Below are positions 43,056 to 54,700 of a DNA stretch of 64,000 bases, one piece after another (the stretch's first letter is position 1; every line of letters starts with the position of its first letter). Source of the stretch: Dielma sp000508965 (lineage in GTDB: Bacteria; Bacillota_I; Bacilli_A; Erysipelotrichales; Erysipelotrichaceae). The notes beneath the pieces are model-generated. The model had not been told where the DNA came from. It saw only the letters and a list, made by a program, of their open reading frames with translations, and did not search any database. The stretch covers positions 1 through 64,000 of the forward strand of contig BAHV02000016.1 in assembly GCA_000508965.1 (NCBI GenBank), read 5' to 3'. Made by a program: the position numbers and the translations under genes.

Positions 43056-44351
43056 TTATTTTATTGTAAAGATCAGCTTAACAGAGAACTCCTGTTCTCC
43101 GACCTCCACTCTCATAATTCCAGCATACTTTTTAACCAGTTTTCCAACCGTATGCAGTCCGATCCCGTGACTGTCTGCATCTCTTTTGGTGCTTATGTAC
43201 CGGTCCTTGTCCTTTAACAGTGGAACAACATACCCGTTGCAAAATTCCATAACAAGGAAATGTTCCTCATTTCCCATATACATCCTGCATTCCACATATC
43301 GGCCATCTTTTGTCTTTTCTGCCGCTTCCAGTGCGTTATCCAAAAGATTACCTACGATTGAGATCATATCCAGTTCTTCCAGAAAGTCCAGCCTGAGATC
43401 ATTACCCAGGGTAATCTTATAGGAAATATTCTTAGATTCCGCAAGGAATTTCCTTTCGCACAGGATGCTGTTCAAGATCGGGTGTTCGCAATACACACCT
43501 TTTTGAAGGCTCTGAATCCGGACACCTAAATGTTCCATAATCTCCTTAACCTCTTGATTTTCTCCTTCTTCCATCAAACCGGCTACTGTACAAATAAATT
43601 TATTTATATCGTGTAAGAATGCCCTGTTATCCTCATTGACCTTATTCATATACTGTAAATTAGCAATCTCCGCCCTGCTTTTCTGGTATAGCCGGTCCAT
43701 CTTCTTCACTTCTTCTGATTTTTCTACAAACCTGTCAAATACTGTGAAAATGAAGATATTCGTCATTAACAGAAGCGAAGCTCCTACCGGAACCATAACC
43801 CTGTTCATTCCTTCAAAAGAAATATTTGAATAAAACACACATCCTAATATAATGATCGTAGCGGTTGGCAGCATGAGCAGCACAGTAAAAGTTTTATTCT
43901 CAATCGTCAGATAATCCCTTTTCCTTGTTACCTGATTAATGCATTTAATAAACAGAAATGTCATGGTACTCATCAGCAGGAGTGCTAATGTCTTTTCTGT
44001 TTCAGTCCTGAAGCCCTCGGACGCACCAGTCACGCCATATGCATTCGTAAGTGCCGCAAAGAGAAATTCGGGAATAATTGCCAGCACATAATAGCAGCAT
44101 ACCGTAACCAGCTTCTTCCATATATTTCCCCGGAACACAACCATAGACGCAATCATATAGATTACCGGAATCATTACCATATTAAGTATTGAGGATTCCA
44201 GGCGGTTGGTTCCGAACATTGCCAGTGCTGCGATACAATATACGAGAAATTTTTCCCAGAATCTTTCTCTTCTGTATGGGAGTATGTTCTTTTCCAAGTC
44301 CTCCAACAGATACATCTGAAGAAGACAAATCAAATAATCTCTTATTATCAT
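43056..44351 (-). CDS. AgrC-like sensor histidine kinase
   Basis: 431 residues. Six or so membrane helices in the first 200 residues, as in AgrC. A coiled coil and the phosphoacceptor region RAFLHDINKFICTVAGLMEE (His in L-H-D-I-N) follow. The GHKL ATPase has VGNLLDNALEAAEKTKDGRY (N box) and DSHGIGLHTVGKLVKKYAG (G box). Its ATG overlaps the end of agrA by four bases. It most likely senses the AgrD peptide. Confidence 0.88.
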   Translation of the reverse strand: MIIRDYLICLLQMYLLEDLEKNILPYRRERFWEKFLVYCIAALAMFGTNRLESSILNMVMIPVIYMIASMVVFRGNIWKKLVTVCCYYVLAIIPEFLFAALTNAYGVTGASEGFRTETEKTLALLLMSTMTFLFIKCINQVTRKRDYLTIENKTFTVLLMLPTATIIILGCVFYSNISFEGMNRVMVPVGASLLLMTNIFIFTVFDRFVEKSEEVKKMDRLYQKSRAEIANLQYMNKVNEDNRAFLHDINKFICTVAGLMEEGENQEVKEIMEHLGVRIQSLQKGVYCEHPILNSILCERKFLAESKNISYKITLGNDLRLDFLEELDMISIVGNLLDNALEAAEKTKDGRYVECRMYMGNEEHFLVMEFCNGYVVPLLKDKDRYISTKRDADSHGIGLHTVGKLVKKYAGIMRVEVGEQEFSVKLIFTIK

Positions 44352-45085
44352 ACCATGCCGTTCCTTTCCCCAAGAAATGTTATCAGTGCGTCGGCAAACT
44401 GTCCTTTTCTCGACCTCGAAACATTCAACTGGATTCCAAACGGCAGCAACGCAACGTTCTTTTCCAATCCTTCCACTTTTGCCAAATTCACAATATAGCT
44501 GTTGTGTGCATACTCAAATCCCCTTCCGGCCAGACACTCATACAGATCACTTAAAGATTCCTTGCAATGCATCTCTTCTATCTTTCCCTGTCTGGCAATG
44601 TATATCGTACAGCCCCTTTTCGCCAGACAGATATATAAAATGTCTTCCGTATGGATGCGCATTATCCTTCCCGCCGATGTAACTGTCACGGAAGAATCTC
44701 CACAGCACAATTTCACTTTTAATAAAATCATAGGTATTTCCTTTTTCAGACTTCTGTCATGCAGATCCTTCATGATGTACCGGAACGGTTGTCCAACATT
44801 AATGCTGTCAGGAGTCGGTTCAAAACAGCCGGAGCAGAACACCAATATCGCTGCTTCATTATATTCCCTCAGCTTCAGTACTGTTTTATTTCCATCCAAT
44901 CCAGGCATACGCATATCCATAAAAATCAGATCATGCAAAATATCCGCATCTTCCAATAATTCTTTTCCTGATTCATATTCATAAAACCGTATCTCATTCG
45001 AAGACAGAATCCCTTCCGTTTCTATGACCGTCTTTATTTTCTCCCTGTATTCTTTATCATCGTCGCAAATTGCTATTTTACACAT
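44348..45085 (-). CDS. AgrA-like LytTR response regulator
   Basis: 245 residues from the ATG at 45083-45085, six bases after GGAGG; another ATG lies directly at the ribosome site. Receiver domain KIAICDDDKEYREKIK with phospho-Asp in LIFMDMRMPGLDGNKT. LytTR DNA-binding domain from about 150 (HTEDILYICLAKRGCTIYIA, FEYAHNSYIVNLAKVEGLEK, QLNVSRSRKGQF). LytTR proteins bind paired direct or inverted repeats; candidates are the GTTA/TAAC dyads at 45100-45115 and 42208-42219. It heads the agr operon. Confidence 0.88.
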   Translation of the reverse strand: MCKIAICDDDKEYREKIKTVIETEGILSSNEIRFYEYESGKELLEDADILHDLIFMDMRMPGLDGNKTVLKLREYNEAAILVFCSGCFEPTPDSINVGQPFRYIMKDLHDRSLKKEIPMILLKVKLCCGDSSVTVTSAGRIMRIHTEDILYICLAKRGCTIYIARQGKIEEMHCKESLSDLYECLAGRGFEYAHNSYIVNLAKVEGLEKNVALLPFGIQLNVSRSRKGQFADALITFLGERNGMV

Positions 45086-45099
45086 ATTCATCCTCCAGT

Positions 45100-45115
45100 G
45101 TTAGTTTCTTCTAAC
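45100..45115 (-). promoter_or_regulatory. GTTAG-N6-CTAAC dyad before agrA
   Basis: Inverted GTTAG/CTAAC pair immediately upstream of the agrA ribosome site. It resembles the dyad in the biosynthetic operon promoter at 42208-42219. Could be an AgrA site or a small RNA hairpin near the ribosome site. Low certainty. Confidence 0.3.
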
Positions 45116-45173
45116 CCTTTCCCATAAAAAAACCATCTTGCAGAATCTGAATCCTAAGATTATTTGCCTGTTC

Positions 45174-45425
45174 CTATAACTCCGGTTCCAAATCTGCAAA
45201 GATGGGATCTTCAAAAAATTCCTGTATTGTAATATCCAATCCATCGCATATCTTTTTAATTGTAACTACGCCAGCATTCCTGCTTTGTCCATACAAAATA
45301 TTTTTCAGTGTTGAAGGCGGGACGCCTGAGCGCACCGCCGCTTCATTCACTGTGATATCTTTCTGCTTAATCAGATCGTTTAACCGATATATGACCGCTG
45401 TTTTTATATCCACGGTATCGACCAC
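45174..45425 (-). CDS. XRE-family regulator
   Basis: 83 residues, one HTH_3 domain: NDLIKQKDITVNEAAVRSGV, PPSTLKNILYGQSRNAGVVT and CDGLDITIQEFFEDPIF. It ends 83 bases before the agr operon and has the same direction, so it may control agr or be co-transcribed with it. The first half of the sequence up to the HTH is short, so it is likely a simple dimeric repressor. Confidence 0.85.
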   Translation of the reverse strand: MVDTVDIKTAVIYRLNDLIKQKDITVNEAAVRSGVPPSTLKNILYGQSRNAGVVTIKKICDGLDITIQEFFEDPIFADLEPEL

Positions 45426-45566
45426 CTTTTTTTCTTCTATTTTATATAAATCGGCTTTAAAAGGTCGCCCATATATAGTCTTTTTGATCTATGCACGATA
45501 TTTTTTTAACAGTTTTTCTTATTCTAGCAGAAATCCGCTAAATTTCTATATTTTATTAGATACATG

Positions 45567-45604
45567 AAACCCTGTGAGAACATTTCTGATCCTACGCAGG
45601 GTTT
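45567..45604. terminator. Weak terminator-like hairpin
   Basis: AAACCCTG/CAGGGTTT arms with a 22-base loop in the 270-base gap 45426-45697, which otherwise shows no gene. It probably insulates the ICE core operon from the XRE/agr genes. Confidence 0.45.
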
Positions 45605-45697
45605 TCCACTTTGTTATAAAATTTTTATATTTTGCAGTATGCTGGATCGGAGTTATCATTCAACTTTCCTTCTGCTGCCGATTGTAAAAACATATTT

Positions 45698-45931
45698 TTA
45701 CGAATAAATATTCAGCAGTTCTTCCGGAGAAAGCAGTGTAATCCAAAAGGAAAGAAAATCCTTTTTATTCCTTGTCACAATCGCATCACACTGATTCTCC
45801 TTCGTACAAGTTGCAAGTAGGCAGTCTTCAAAATCAGATACTCTCTGCAAATAAGCAGGCAGCACATCTTCGTTCGTCACTGTCAGCACTTTTGCTATGT
45901 CCAAAACGGAGCCAAGTGCCTTTCTATAAAT
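45698..45931 (-). pseudogene. PIN-domain protein, C-terminal fragment
   Basis: About 77 readable residues directly after, and in the same frame as, the stop of the YodL-domain gene: IYRKALGSVLDIAKVLTVTN, then RVSDFEDCLLATCTKENQCD and AIVTRNKKDF. The D-F-E-D and D-A-I-V-T-R-N-x-x-D-F motifs are the last two catalytic boxes of PIN ribonucleases (VapC-like). The N-terminal half with the first Asp is gone; only a TTG start is available. I read it as a toxin gene remnant at the border of the ICE core and the agr/NRPS cargo. Confidence 0.65.
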
Positions 45932-48691
45932 TTATACCGTTCTTACATCCCGATCAGCTCCTCTCTCCAGCTCATCTTTTCCCTGCTTTTCTTGGATTTT
46001 TCTCTTATTGATTTCCAGTCGTTCATGAATAGATGGCTTCTTTGCCTTCGTAGTTGCTTTATTCTTTTCTGTTTGCATACTCGAAACTACCTTTTTCACA
46101 GCTTTGTCATTATCCCCTTTTGTCACATTCGCTGCTCTTGACGCTTCTACTCTGCTGTCCTGCTTTTCTGCAACCTGCCGTTCCTGCTTTTCCTGCACAC
46201 TTTTTTCTTCCAGACTGCAAAAGCTCTGCAAATATGGCAGCACATGGTTCTGCATATCGGTCAGATCTTCCATACACTTCTGAAACTCTTCATTTCCCTT
46301 GTTTTTCAGATAACCAATCCAGCTTTCATCCGTAAGTTTCAGTTCATTTTGGAGTTTCAGCTGACTTAAAATACCGCCATTTCCTGTTCCAATATCTATT
46401 TTCCCTTTGAAATGTTGCATCATTTTATCGCCTTTTTCCGCATAATATATAGTAAAAAACATCTGGGCTGTTACCATCGGCTCATCCGTCCTCGGATTAC
46501 GGTCTGCGTACCATTCCTTATCCTTCTGTGCAGTACGGGAATCCAAATCTGAGAGCTTCTGACAGCGTGGTTCCATCAGCTCTCGCTTTTCACAGTAATT
46601 CACATACACCATCGGCTCTGTTTCTTTGGATATATCTGGTTCGTAGGATTTCAGCCGTTCCAGCAAAACACCTGCCCACACGGACTGCTCACAGTCTTCT
46701 TCAATCACATCCTTCAGAAAGGAAATATAAGAACCAACATTTCCACTTTGCAGATCCAGCATGACTTCCTGTATGGTATCCTGCCCTGGCTCTACATGGT
46801 CCCGATAGTCATACGGATCGAAGTCTTCCGCAATCTCATCCAATGCTGCTGCCAGTTCTTCTGTTGTCATTTTTTTCGGATACATTGCCTCACGCACATC
46901 CTGAATCGGGATATATTTATAATCAGGCAATGCTTTATGAATCTTCTCCAAACCTTCACGCACCACCGGCTGATCTTTTAAAAACCGCACATTATCCAAG
47001 AAGTCGCCGTGTATCGTTGTTCCCATTACAATTAACAGTTCTGTTTCATCAAACAAGCTATCCTCCGGATCACGATAAATAATCCCCATTCCACTGCCTT
47101 TATAAGCGTTTTCCGGATCTTCTCTGTACTTCTCATAGATTGCTGCGATTTCTTTCACATCTGTGCTTTTCTCATAAGCTCCCATATCATGAATTTCATC
47201 ACATTCTGCAGCATAATATTCCAGATAAGCTTCTTTCTTAGGCGGCATATTATTGAGTACATTATCAATCATGTTATAATTGGCCTCTTCCAGTTCCTCC
47301 ACCTTTGCCAATGGCTTATATTCGCCCTGGCTTTTCTGAATCTCTGCCATTACAACTTCATCCATTTCTTCTACTTTCTCCATCAACCGATCATAATCTC
47401 CACGGATGCGTTCTCCAGTCCAGCCTTCGTCTTCCAAAAGTTCCTCCGCCGCTTCTTGAATAGAAATTTCATCATTCTCATAAACGCCACCATCCATCAA
47501 GCGGAAATCTTCATCGTAAAAGGAATAATCATATCCTTCTTCTGTTCTCTGAATAGCAAAGTAACGTTCTCCTACCTCATATGCCAGTTCACTAAGGACC
47601 TGTTCTTCCAGATTCAGGAAAGAATCTAGCTGTTCAAAACTGATACTGTCTACAAAATGAGCAGTTACTTTTTCCCCGTCATTCAGAACTACGATATCAC
47701 TGACAGACAGGGAATGCCCACGGAAATCTTCCGGTCTATCAATGTTGAACCTTTCAAAAATATCATCCAGTGACATATTTCCTGATAATTCACCAACATA
47801 GACCAGCTTGTAATCTTCTTTTTTTATCTTCATACCATGACTTTCAATAAAACTCATATTCATAAAAGCATAGTTTTCGCCCGGTGAATCATCCCGGATC
47901 TGATAAATACCAAATACCCTTCTTGTTCCTAACAACAGGTTTGCTTCTTTCAATGACTGAATCTGTGGATATTTCTGCATTTCCCATTCCAGGTTACGGA
48001 AACGCTCCAGTTCTGTCATAGACATCTGATAATGCTCTGGTCCTCGTTCAATTTCCATACGTTCTGTGACATACATCGGTGATGAAAAATTAGTGATCAG
48101 ATAGATATCTGCTCCTGCATCGTATAATTTCAGTGCTTCTTCCTGCTCAATGACACTCATAGGCTCCTGAAATGCTCCTAAATTTTCTTCTGCATGATCT
48201 AGGTTGTTATCCTTTATCCGTTCCCACATCTGCAATTCCATTCCAAACAAACCGTCGTGTGCCTGTATCATTTCTTTACTCGCATATTCACCTTTACTGC
48301 CATCACTTCCAAGGCAATAAATCTTAGAACCCATTCTGTGATAATCCAAGGCTGCTTCTTTTCTAAGTGGCACCATATCTTCTGCTGTATATCCATAGTC
48401 ACGTAATTCCAGCTTACCTATGGTTGGATCCAGCAGTTCTTGAATATCCATTCTTGCGTCATCCAGCAAATCCTCTACACCTTCTTGATCTGCCTGACTC
48501 ACTGCATCTGCCAGATTTCTTACCAAATTCCTAACTTTCTCTTCCTCGCCGATCAGATTCGCATATTCAAAAATCTGTTCTTTTACATCTGTTGAAAATT
48601 CTATATCTCTACGCTCTGCCTGAGCAATCCGTTCCTGCGTATATTCCTGCATTTTCTGCGTTTCTTTTCCTGTTATCATACTTCTCGCCAT
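45932..48691 (-). CDS. YodL/LPD-domain ICE protein
   Basis: 919 residues, AGGAGG before the ATG. Around 285-350 is a YodL-like domain (YKLVYVGELSGNMSLDDIFE, FRGHSLSVSDIVVLNDG). It is followed by a domain with FAIQRTEEGYDYSFYDEDFR, LMDGGVYENDEISIQEAAEE, of the large polyvalent protein type (LPD16/DUF4316-like). The C-terminus is a charged linker and a short basic motif KKPSIHERLEINKRKIQEKQ, also found at the end of the giant helicase (SIHEKLQIYKEKSQ) and of the DUF5688 protein (GIHGRLEKAKAEIK). That shared tail suggests the three act together. Such proteins are thought to protect or aid incoming element DNA; the role is unproven. Confidence 0.85.
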   Translation of the reverse strand: MARSMITGKETQKMQEYTQERIAQAERRDIEFSTDVKEQIFEYANLIGEEEKVRNLVRNLADAVSQADQEGVEDLLDDARMDIQELLDPTIGKLELRDYGYTAEDMVPLRKEAALDYHRMGSKIYCLGSDGSKGEYASKEMIQAHDGLFGMELQMWERIKDNNLDHAEENLGAFQEPMSVIEQEEALKLYDAGADIYLITNFSSPMYVTERMEIERGPEHYQMSMTELERFRNLEWEMQKYPQIQSLKEANLLLGTRRVFGIYQIRDDSPGENYAFMNMSFIESHGMKIKKEDYKLVYVGELSGNMSLDDIFERFNIDRPEDFRGHSLSVSDIVVLNDGEKVTAHFVDSISFEQLDSFLNLEEQVLSELAYEVGERYFAIQRTEEGYDYSFYDEDFRLMDGGVYENDEISIQEAAEELLEDEGWTGERIRGDYDRLMEKVEEMDEVVMAEIQKSQGEYKPLAKVEELEEANYNMIDNVLNNMPPKKEAYLEYYAAECDEIHDMGAYEKSTDVKEIAAIYEKYREDPENAYKGSGMGIIYRDPEDSLFDETELLIVMGTTIHGDFLDNVRFLKDQPVVREGLEKIHKALPDYKYIPIQDVREAMYPKKMTTEELAAALDEIAEDFDPYDYRDHVEPGQDTIQEVMLDLQSGNVGSYISFLKDVIEEDCEQSVWAGVLLERLKSYEPDISKETEPMVYVNYCEKRELMEPRCQKLSDLDSRTAQKDKEWYADRNPRTDEPMVTAQMFFTIYYAEKGDKMMQHFKGKIDIGTGNGGILSQLKLQNELKLTDESWIGYLKNKGNEEFQKCMEDLTDMQNHVLPYLQSFCSLEEKSVQEKQERQVAEKQDSRVEASRAANVTKGDNDKAVKKVVSSMQTEKNKATTKAKKPSIHERLEINKRKIQEKQGKDELERGADRDVRTV

Positions 48692-48716
48692 TCAAATTCC
48701 TCCTGTGTTCTAAAAA

Positions 48717-48758
48717 ATGGCATAACAGGCAGAACCTTCTTCTACCAAATTATGCCAT
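48717..48758 (-). terminator. Terminator/attenuator between helicase and YodL genes
   Basis: ATGGCATAA/TTATGCCAT perfect 9-base arms with a 24-base loop, followed on the minus strand by six T. It lies between two same-strand ICE genes and would lower expression of the downstream YodL protein. Confidence 0.75.
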
Positions 48759-48771
48759 CTTTCCTGTTTAT

Positions 48772-51700
48772 TTATTCCAGACCGAAGTCCCGTTTTCTGT
48801 TTTCCTTGCCAGTTTCACTTTCCCGCTGACTCTTTTCTTTATAAATCTGCAGTTTTTCATGGATAGAACCACGTGTCGGTCTTTCTTCTTTCTCATCTGA
48901 TTCAGACACCTCTGTTTCTGCATCTTCCCGTTCATCCATATTGAGCAATGCATTTAATTCTGACAGTCGCTCCAGTTTCTGGTTCAACTCCTCTTCTTTT
49001 GGAAATGGCTTTCCAACCTCTTCTTTTGCATTTGCAAGCTGTTCATATACTGTTTCCAGTCTTTGTTGTGCTTCTGAAAGCTTCTCTGGATAACTGTCCA
49101 ACAGATTGTTGATACGAGTAATATTTCCAAGTGCATCTGCTCCAAGATGAACTTTCGAGACAGCCTCATGTTTGACAGATAGAATAAATTCTTTACTCCA
49201 TCCATCAAACTGAATCCTCATATTGAATCCCTGATAGTTTCCGATATCCATCGCAGCATCTACAGCTTTAATATCTTTACATACCGCCAGAAGTGCTGCT
49301 CCTGCCTCTTTCTTTTCTGTGAACTCTTTGCCGCCAATCTCCATAGTAAACTGCTCTGGATCTGTGATTTTATGCTCTGAGTAATGAGCGATGTCTGCCT
49401 TGTAGCTGTCAATGATTTCTGTCAGTTTTGCAATCTGTTGTGGAAAATTCCTTGCAATATCATCTTCCAGGCGGTACTGGTTATTCATGTGGTTGGCTTT
49501 TAAAAGTTTTAATTTTGCCACATCAACATCCAATGCCATCTTCTCTTTTACTGCTGGATTTCCGGTTGCAAGAGCTTTGACCTCTGCATAGGAAAGTGCC
49601 GCTTCGTCCACATCTTCACAGCTTCGCACAGGTGCTTTGCTGGTCATAATCTGAGAAATGAATTTCTGCTTGTTCTCAACCAACTGCCACATGTAGCTGT
49701 CAAATGTGGATTCAGTTACATACCGGAAGATATGAACCTTTTTATTATGATTTCCCTGACGGATAATACGCCCTTCCCTCTGTTCCAAATCAGATGGTTT
49801 CCAGCCAATATCCAGATGGTGCAACGCAATCAGACGGTCCTGCACGTTGGTCCCGGCACCCATCTTTGCTGTTGAGCCAATCAAAAAACGAACCTGCCCG
49901 GATTTCACTTTTCCAAACAGCTCCGTCTTCTTTGCTTCTGTATTTGCATCATGAATAAAAGCAATCTCTTTTTCCGGTACACCTTTCGCTATCAGTTTCT
50001 GCTTCAAGTCATCATAAACATTGAAACTGCCATCACCTTTCGGTGTGCTCAAGTCACAGAAAATCAATTGTGCAGATTTCTGTGCTGCCGTGTCTTTCCA
50101 GATCTCATAACTTTTCTCTGCACAGACTGATATTTTGCTTTCTGGATTATCTGGCAATAATTCGTTCACCAAACGCTGATCCAATGCCAATTTTCTTCCA
50201 TCATTGGTAATTTTCAGCATATTATCAACCGAAGCATCTACCCCTCCGTTTCTGACAACTTCTGCACGTTCCCCCAGACTTTCTACGATTTCTTTCTGCT
50301 GTTCCGTTGGTTTCAGCACCACTGTTTCATATTCCGCCTCTGGCACAGGAAGCTTTAACTGATCGGAAGTCTTGATATCTGCAATCTCCTTAAACATATT
50401 CATCAGTTCCGGAATATTATAAAATCTTGCAAATCTTGACTTTGCACGGTAGCCTGTTCCTTCTGGTGCAAGCTCAATGCTCGTGACTACCTCGCCAAAG
50501 GTGGAGGCCCAGGAATCAAACAGTCCAAGTCCCATATTTTGTAATTTGCTGTTCTGCAGATACCTCTGCATAACATATAATTCCGTCATGCTGTTGCTAA
50601 TCGGTGTGCCCGTAGCAAAGGTAATGCCTTTTCCTCCGGTAATCTCATCCAGATACTGACATTTATTAAACATATCCGCCGACTTCTGTGCTTCATTCTG
50701 TGCAATCCCGGCTACATTTCTCATTTTTGTATAAAGAAATGCGTTTTTATAACTGTGTGCTTCATCTACATATAAATGATCCACTCCCAGTTCTTCAAAC
50801 GTAACTACCTGATCTTTTTTCTCTTTCTGATTCAGTTTCTCCAGCCTTGTCTGCAATGTTTTTCTTGTCTTTTCAATCTGTTTGACGGTATAACGTCCAC
50901 CATCCTGTTCATACCTTGCACTCTGGATTGCCATTTCCAGATCATCAATCTGCCTCTGAAGCATGGCTTCCTGTTTCTCATCAGAGATTGGAATACGCTC
51001 AAACTGGGAATGACCAATAATAACAGCATCGTAATTTCCCATAGCGATTCTGGCACAGAACTTCTTTCGGTTTGCCGGTTCAAAGTCTTTCTTGGTTGCT
51101 ACCAAAATATTTGCTCCTGGATATAACTGCAGGAACTCCGCTCCCCACTGCTCTGTCAAATGGTTTGGCACAACAAAGAGATTCTTTTGTGATAATCCCA
51201 GACGTTTGCTCTCCATTGCCGCCGCTACCATTTCGTAAGTCTTCCCAGCTCCTACTACATGTGCCAGAAGCACATTATCACCGTATAACTGATGTGCGAC
51301 TGCATTTTTCTGATGCGGACGAAGCTCTATTTCCGGATTCATTCCTGGAAAACTCAAGTGACTACCATCATATTCACGGGGACGGATACTATTGAAACGC
51401 TCATTGTACACGCTTACCAGCCTTTCTCTCCTCTGCTGATCCTTAAAAATCCAATCTTGGAATGCAGCCTTCAAGGCATCCTGCTTTTGTGATGCCAACA
51501 TAGTTTCTTTTTTATTCAAAACTCGCACTTCATCCCCATTGTCATTTACGACTTTATCATAGATTCTAACATCTTTTAGATTCAAGGTATCTTCCAGAAT
51601 CCGGTAGGCATTTGCTCTCTCCGTTCCATACGTTGCATAAGCAAACGCATTTCTTGGACTGTCGGCGTTCTTTCCTGTAATCCTCCACTCACCATTTACC

Positions 51701-54700
51701 TCAGAGAATTTTACCTGTATTTCCTTCTGTGCAAGATACCTCGGCGTATGAAGCAGTTCCACCATAAAATCCTGATAATCCGAAGGTTCAATCCAGGTGG
51801 CTCCAATACGCACTTCAATCTCCGACGCTTCCAGATCTCTTGGCTGAACTGCCTCCAATGCACGCACATTCGGTGTGAATTCCGGATGATTCTCTGCAAA
51901 AGTTCTCGCTGTATTTAATTTATCTCTGACGTTTCCAGACAGATATTCATCTCCGCTTTCCCACTGGTCTGTCAGTGGATTTTTGAAGATAACTCCAACC
52001 AGCTCTTCTGTGATTTTCTCTTCGGTCTTTCCGGTCAACTGTGCCATATATGGAAGATCTACTTTAGCCTTTTCATTTAGGGACAGAGCAAGTGCTTCTG
52101 TGGCTGTCTCCACACTTGTCACAGCGACCGCCTTTTTAATGGTTCGTTTGGTGAACATGTCCGCTTTCCGCTTCAATGTTCCATCTTCATTCAAGTCTTC
52201 CAGGGAACACAGCAGACAATAAGAAGAGTCATCAGAAAATGCACGTTTGTTAGCATTACTTCCAATAACTCCATACTTTGCTGTGTAGGTATCATACACC
52301 TGATTCAGTTTTTTCTGCTGTTTCTGGATTTCTTCGTCTGTGACAAATTCTTCCATCTGCATGGCGATCAGTTCACGAACGGTATCACGGATTGCAACCA
52401 TGCCTTTTACACGTTCTGCAGTGACTGCAGGCATTTTCACCTGATTCATCAAAGAATTGACACGGTAATATACCTGATCATCTACCACCGTATAGCTGTA
52501 ATTTCGGACATTCGGATCTGCCGGAATACTCTCTGGCATCTCATCCAGTTCTGCCTCTATATCTACTGCCGCTACCATGCTTCCTCTGATGTGTTTTACA
52601 ACTTCTTGTAACTGTAATTCCAGATCAGCTCCTTCCATTGGAGCACAGGTTGTTTCCATACCATACGGACCGGACACTTCTTTCATCTCACCAAGAATCA
52701 ATCCCGGATGCTGAACAAAATACTTGTTAATGGTAATCCCATTTGCATCACTCTCCAAATTCACCCAGTCTGGCATCACTTTTGTGAAACTCTCACGCTT
52801 CTGGAAAAACAAAATATCAGCACTGACTTCTGTTCCTGCATTTGCCTTAAAAGCTGTGTTCGGCAGTCGGATAGCCCCCAGCAGGTCTGCACGCTCTGCC
52901 AAATATTTCCGGACTTCCGGTGATTCCTTGTCCATAGTTCCCTTTGTTGTGATCAACGCAGCTACACCACCTGGACGTAACTGATCTATAGTCTTGGCAA
53001 GAAAGTAATCATGAATCATAAAATTGTAGCGGTCATACTGACGGTCATTGACCTTATATGCACCGAATGGCACATTTCCGATTGCCACGTCAAAGAAATC
53101 ATTGGGATAATCCGTCTTCTCAAAGCCTTTGATCTGGATATTGGCATCTGGATAGAGAAGTTTAGCAATTCTGCCACTGATGCTGTCCAGTTCCACTCCA
53201 TAGAGTTTGGACTGGTTTAGATTCTCTGGAAGCTTTCCAAAGAAGTTCCCGACTCCCATAGATGGCTCCAGGATATTTCCCTTTGTAAATCCCAGATTCT
53301 CCAACACCTGATACATACTTTCAATCACAATCGGCTGTGTATAATGAGCATTTAATGTGGAAGCTCTGGCTGCAGCATATTCTTCCGGTGTAAGGACGGT
53401 CTTTAATTCCAAATATTCTGTCTCCCATGCAGATTTTGTCTCATCAAATGCATCTGCAAGACCTCCCCAGCCGACGTACCTGGATAAGATTTCCTGTTCC
53501 TCTGGTGTCGCATTGCGGTTCTCATCCTCACATTTTTTTAACAGCTGAATAGCCATAATATTGGCTCGGAATTTCTCCTTCGGTGTTCCCTGTCCAAGTT
53601 CATCATCTGTGATATGGAAGTTCGTTGCTGGAATCAGTTCTGCTATTCCGTTAATCTCTTCCAATGATTCTTTTTCTTCCAATACCTCAACTTCTCCCGA
53701 CAGTTCTTTTTCTTTTTTATCATAATCTGTCCACACACGTTTAGAAATAGCAGTAAAATAGGAAGACTCTTCCTCCATGATTTCTTCCTTGATTTCCCGT
53801 AATTTATCTAAGGTATCCGCATTTACTGTTTTGTTGTGATAATGATAATAAAGTACTTCTTGTCCAAGTTTTACATCCAGACGTTCCAATTCTTGTGTTG
53901 ACATTCGCTCCCAAATATCATCTTTTTCCGTATGAATCGTGAAACCTTCTCCATCATCATGATATTCTAATGTGTATTGAAGTCGATTCTCTTCTCCCTT
54001 AACTTTGCAAGCAAAATCATAGATTTTTGTTCTGGTACCGGACATATATTCTGAATCAACTAGTCGCAGATCCGTTATATCTTCCGCTGTAAAAGTATCC
54101 TGTTCCAGCTGTTCTCCTAACATCTGCTGTGCTTCTTCCAGGTCTGCCAGTCTTTGTGCTTCCTGTCGTTCTTCGTACTTTTCCATTTCTTCCGGTGACA
54201 AATAATCATCTGTGCGGATTAACTGGCGAACACGTTCTGCAACCTTGTTCCACTTTAATAAAACTTCTACCTCTGGACTGCCAATTTTCCCTTTTGCAAG
54301 TTTTAATCCTTTTGCATCATGGGATGCATCGGAAGCATCTGCTCCTGGTATTCCGGGTGAGGAACCACCTGTTCCATACTCATTTTTCAGGAACTCAGCT
54401 GCATCTTTCATATCATGATGTTCCATGAAATACTCATAGATTCGGTTACGTCCTCCTGCAGTAATGCCGCCTCTTCTTAACACTGCGTCAATTTCATCCT
54501 GTGTGATAAAGGATAGTGCCGGACGTTCGACCGTAAATTTCTGGTCTACCCAGGAACGCTCCCTCTGAAGATCCTGAAAGCGTTGGAAATATTCCGGATT
54601 ATGCTGAATCTCCCAGCGGTGATAATCTCCCGGATTCTCATCCATATATTTCTGCAGCCATTCAAAACGATAGACAATCGCATCTGCTTCCTCTTGATCT

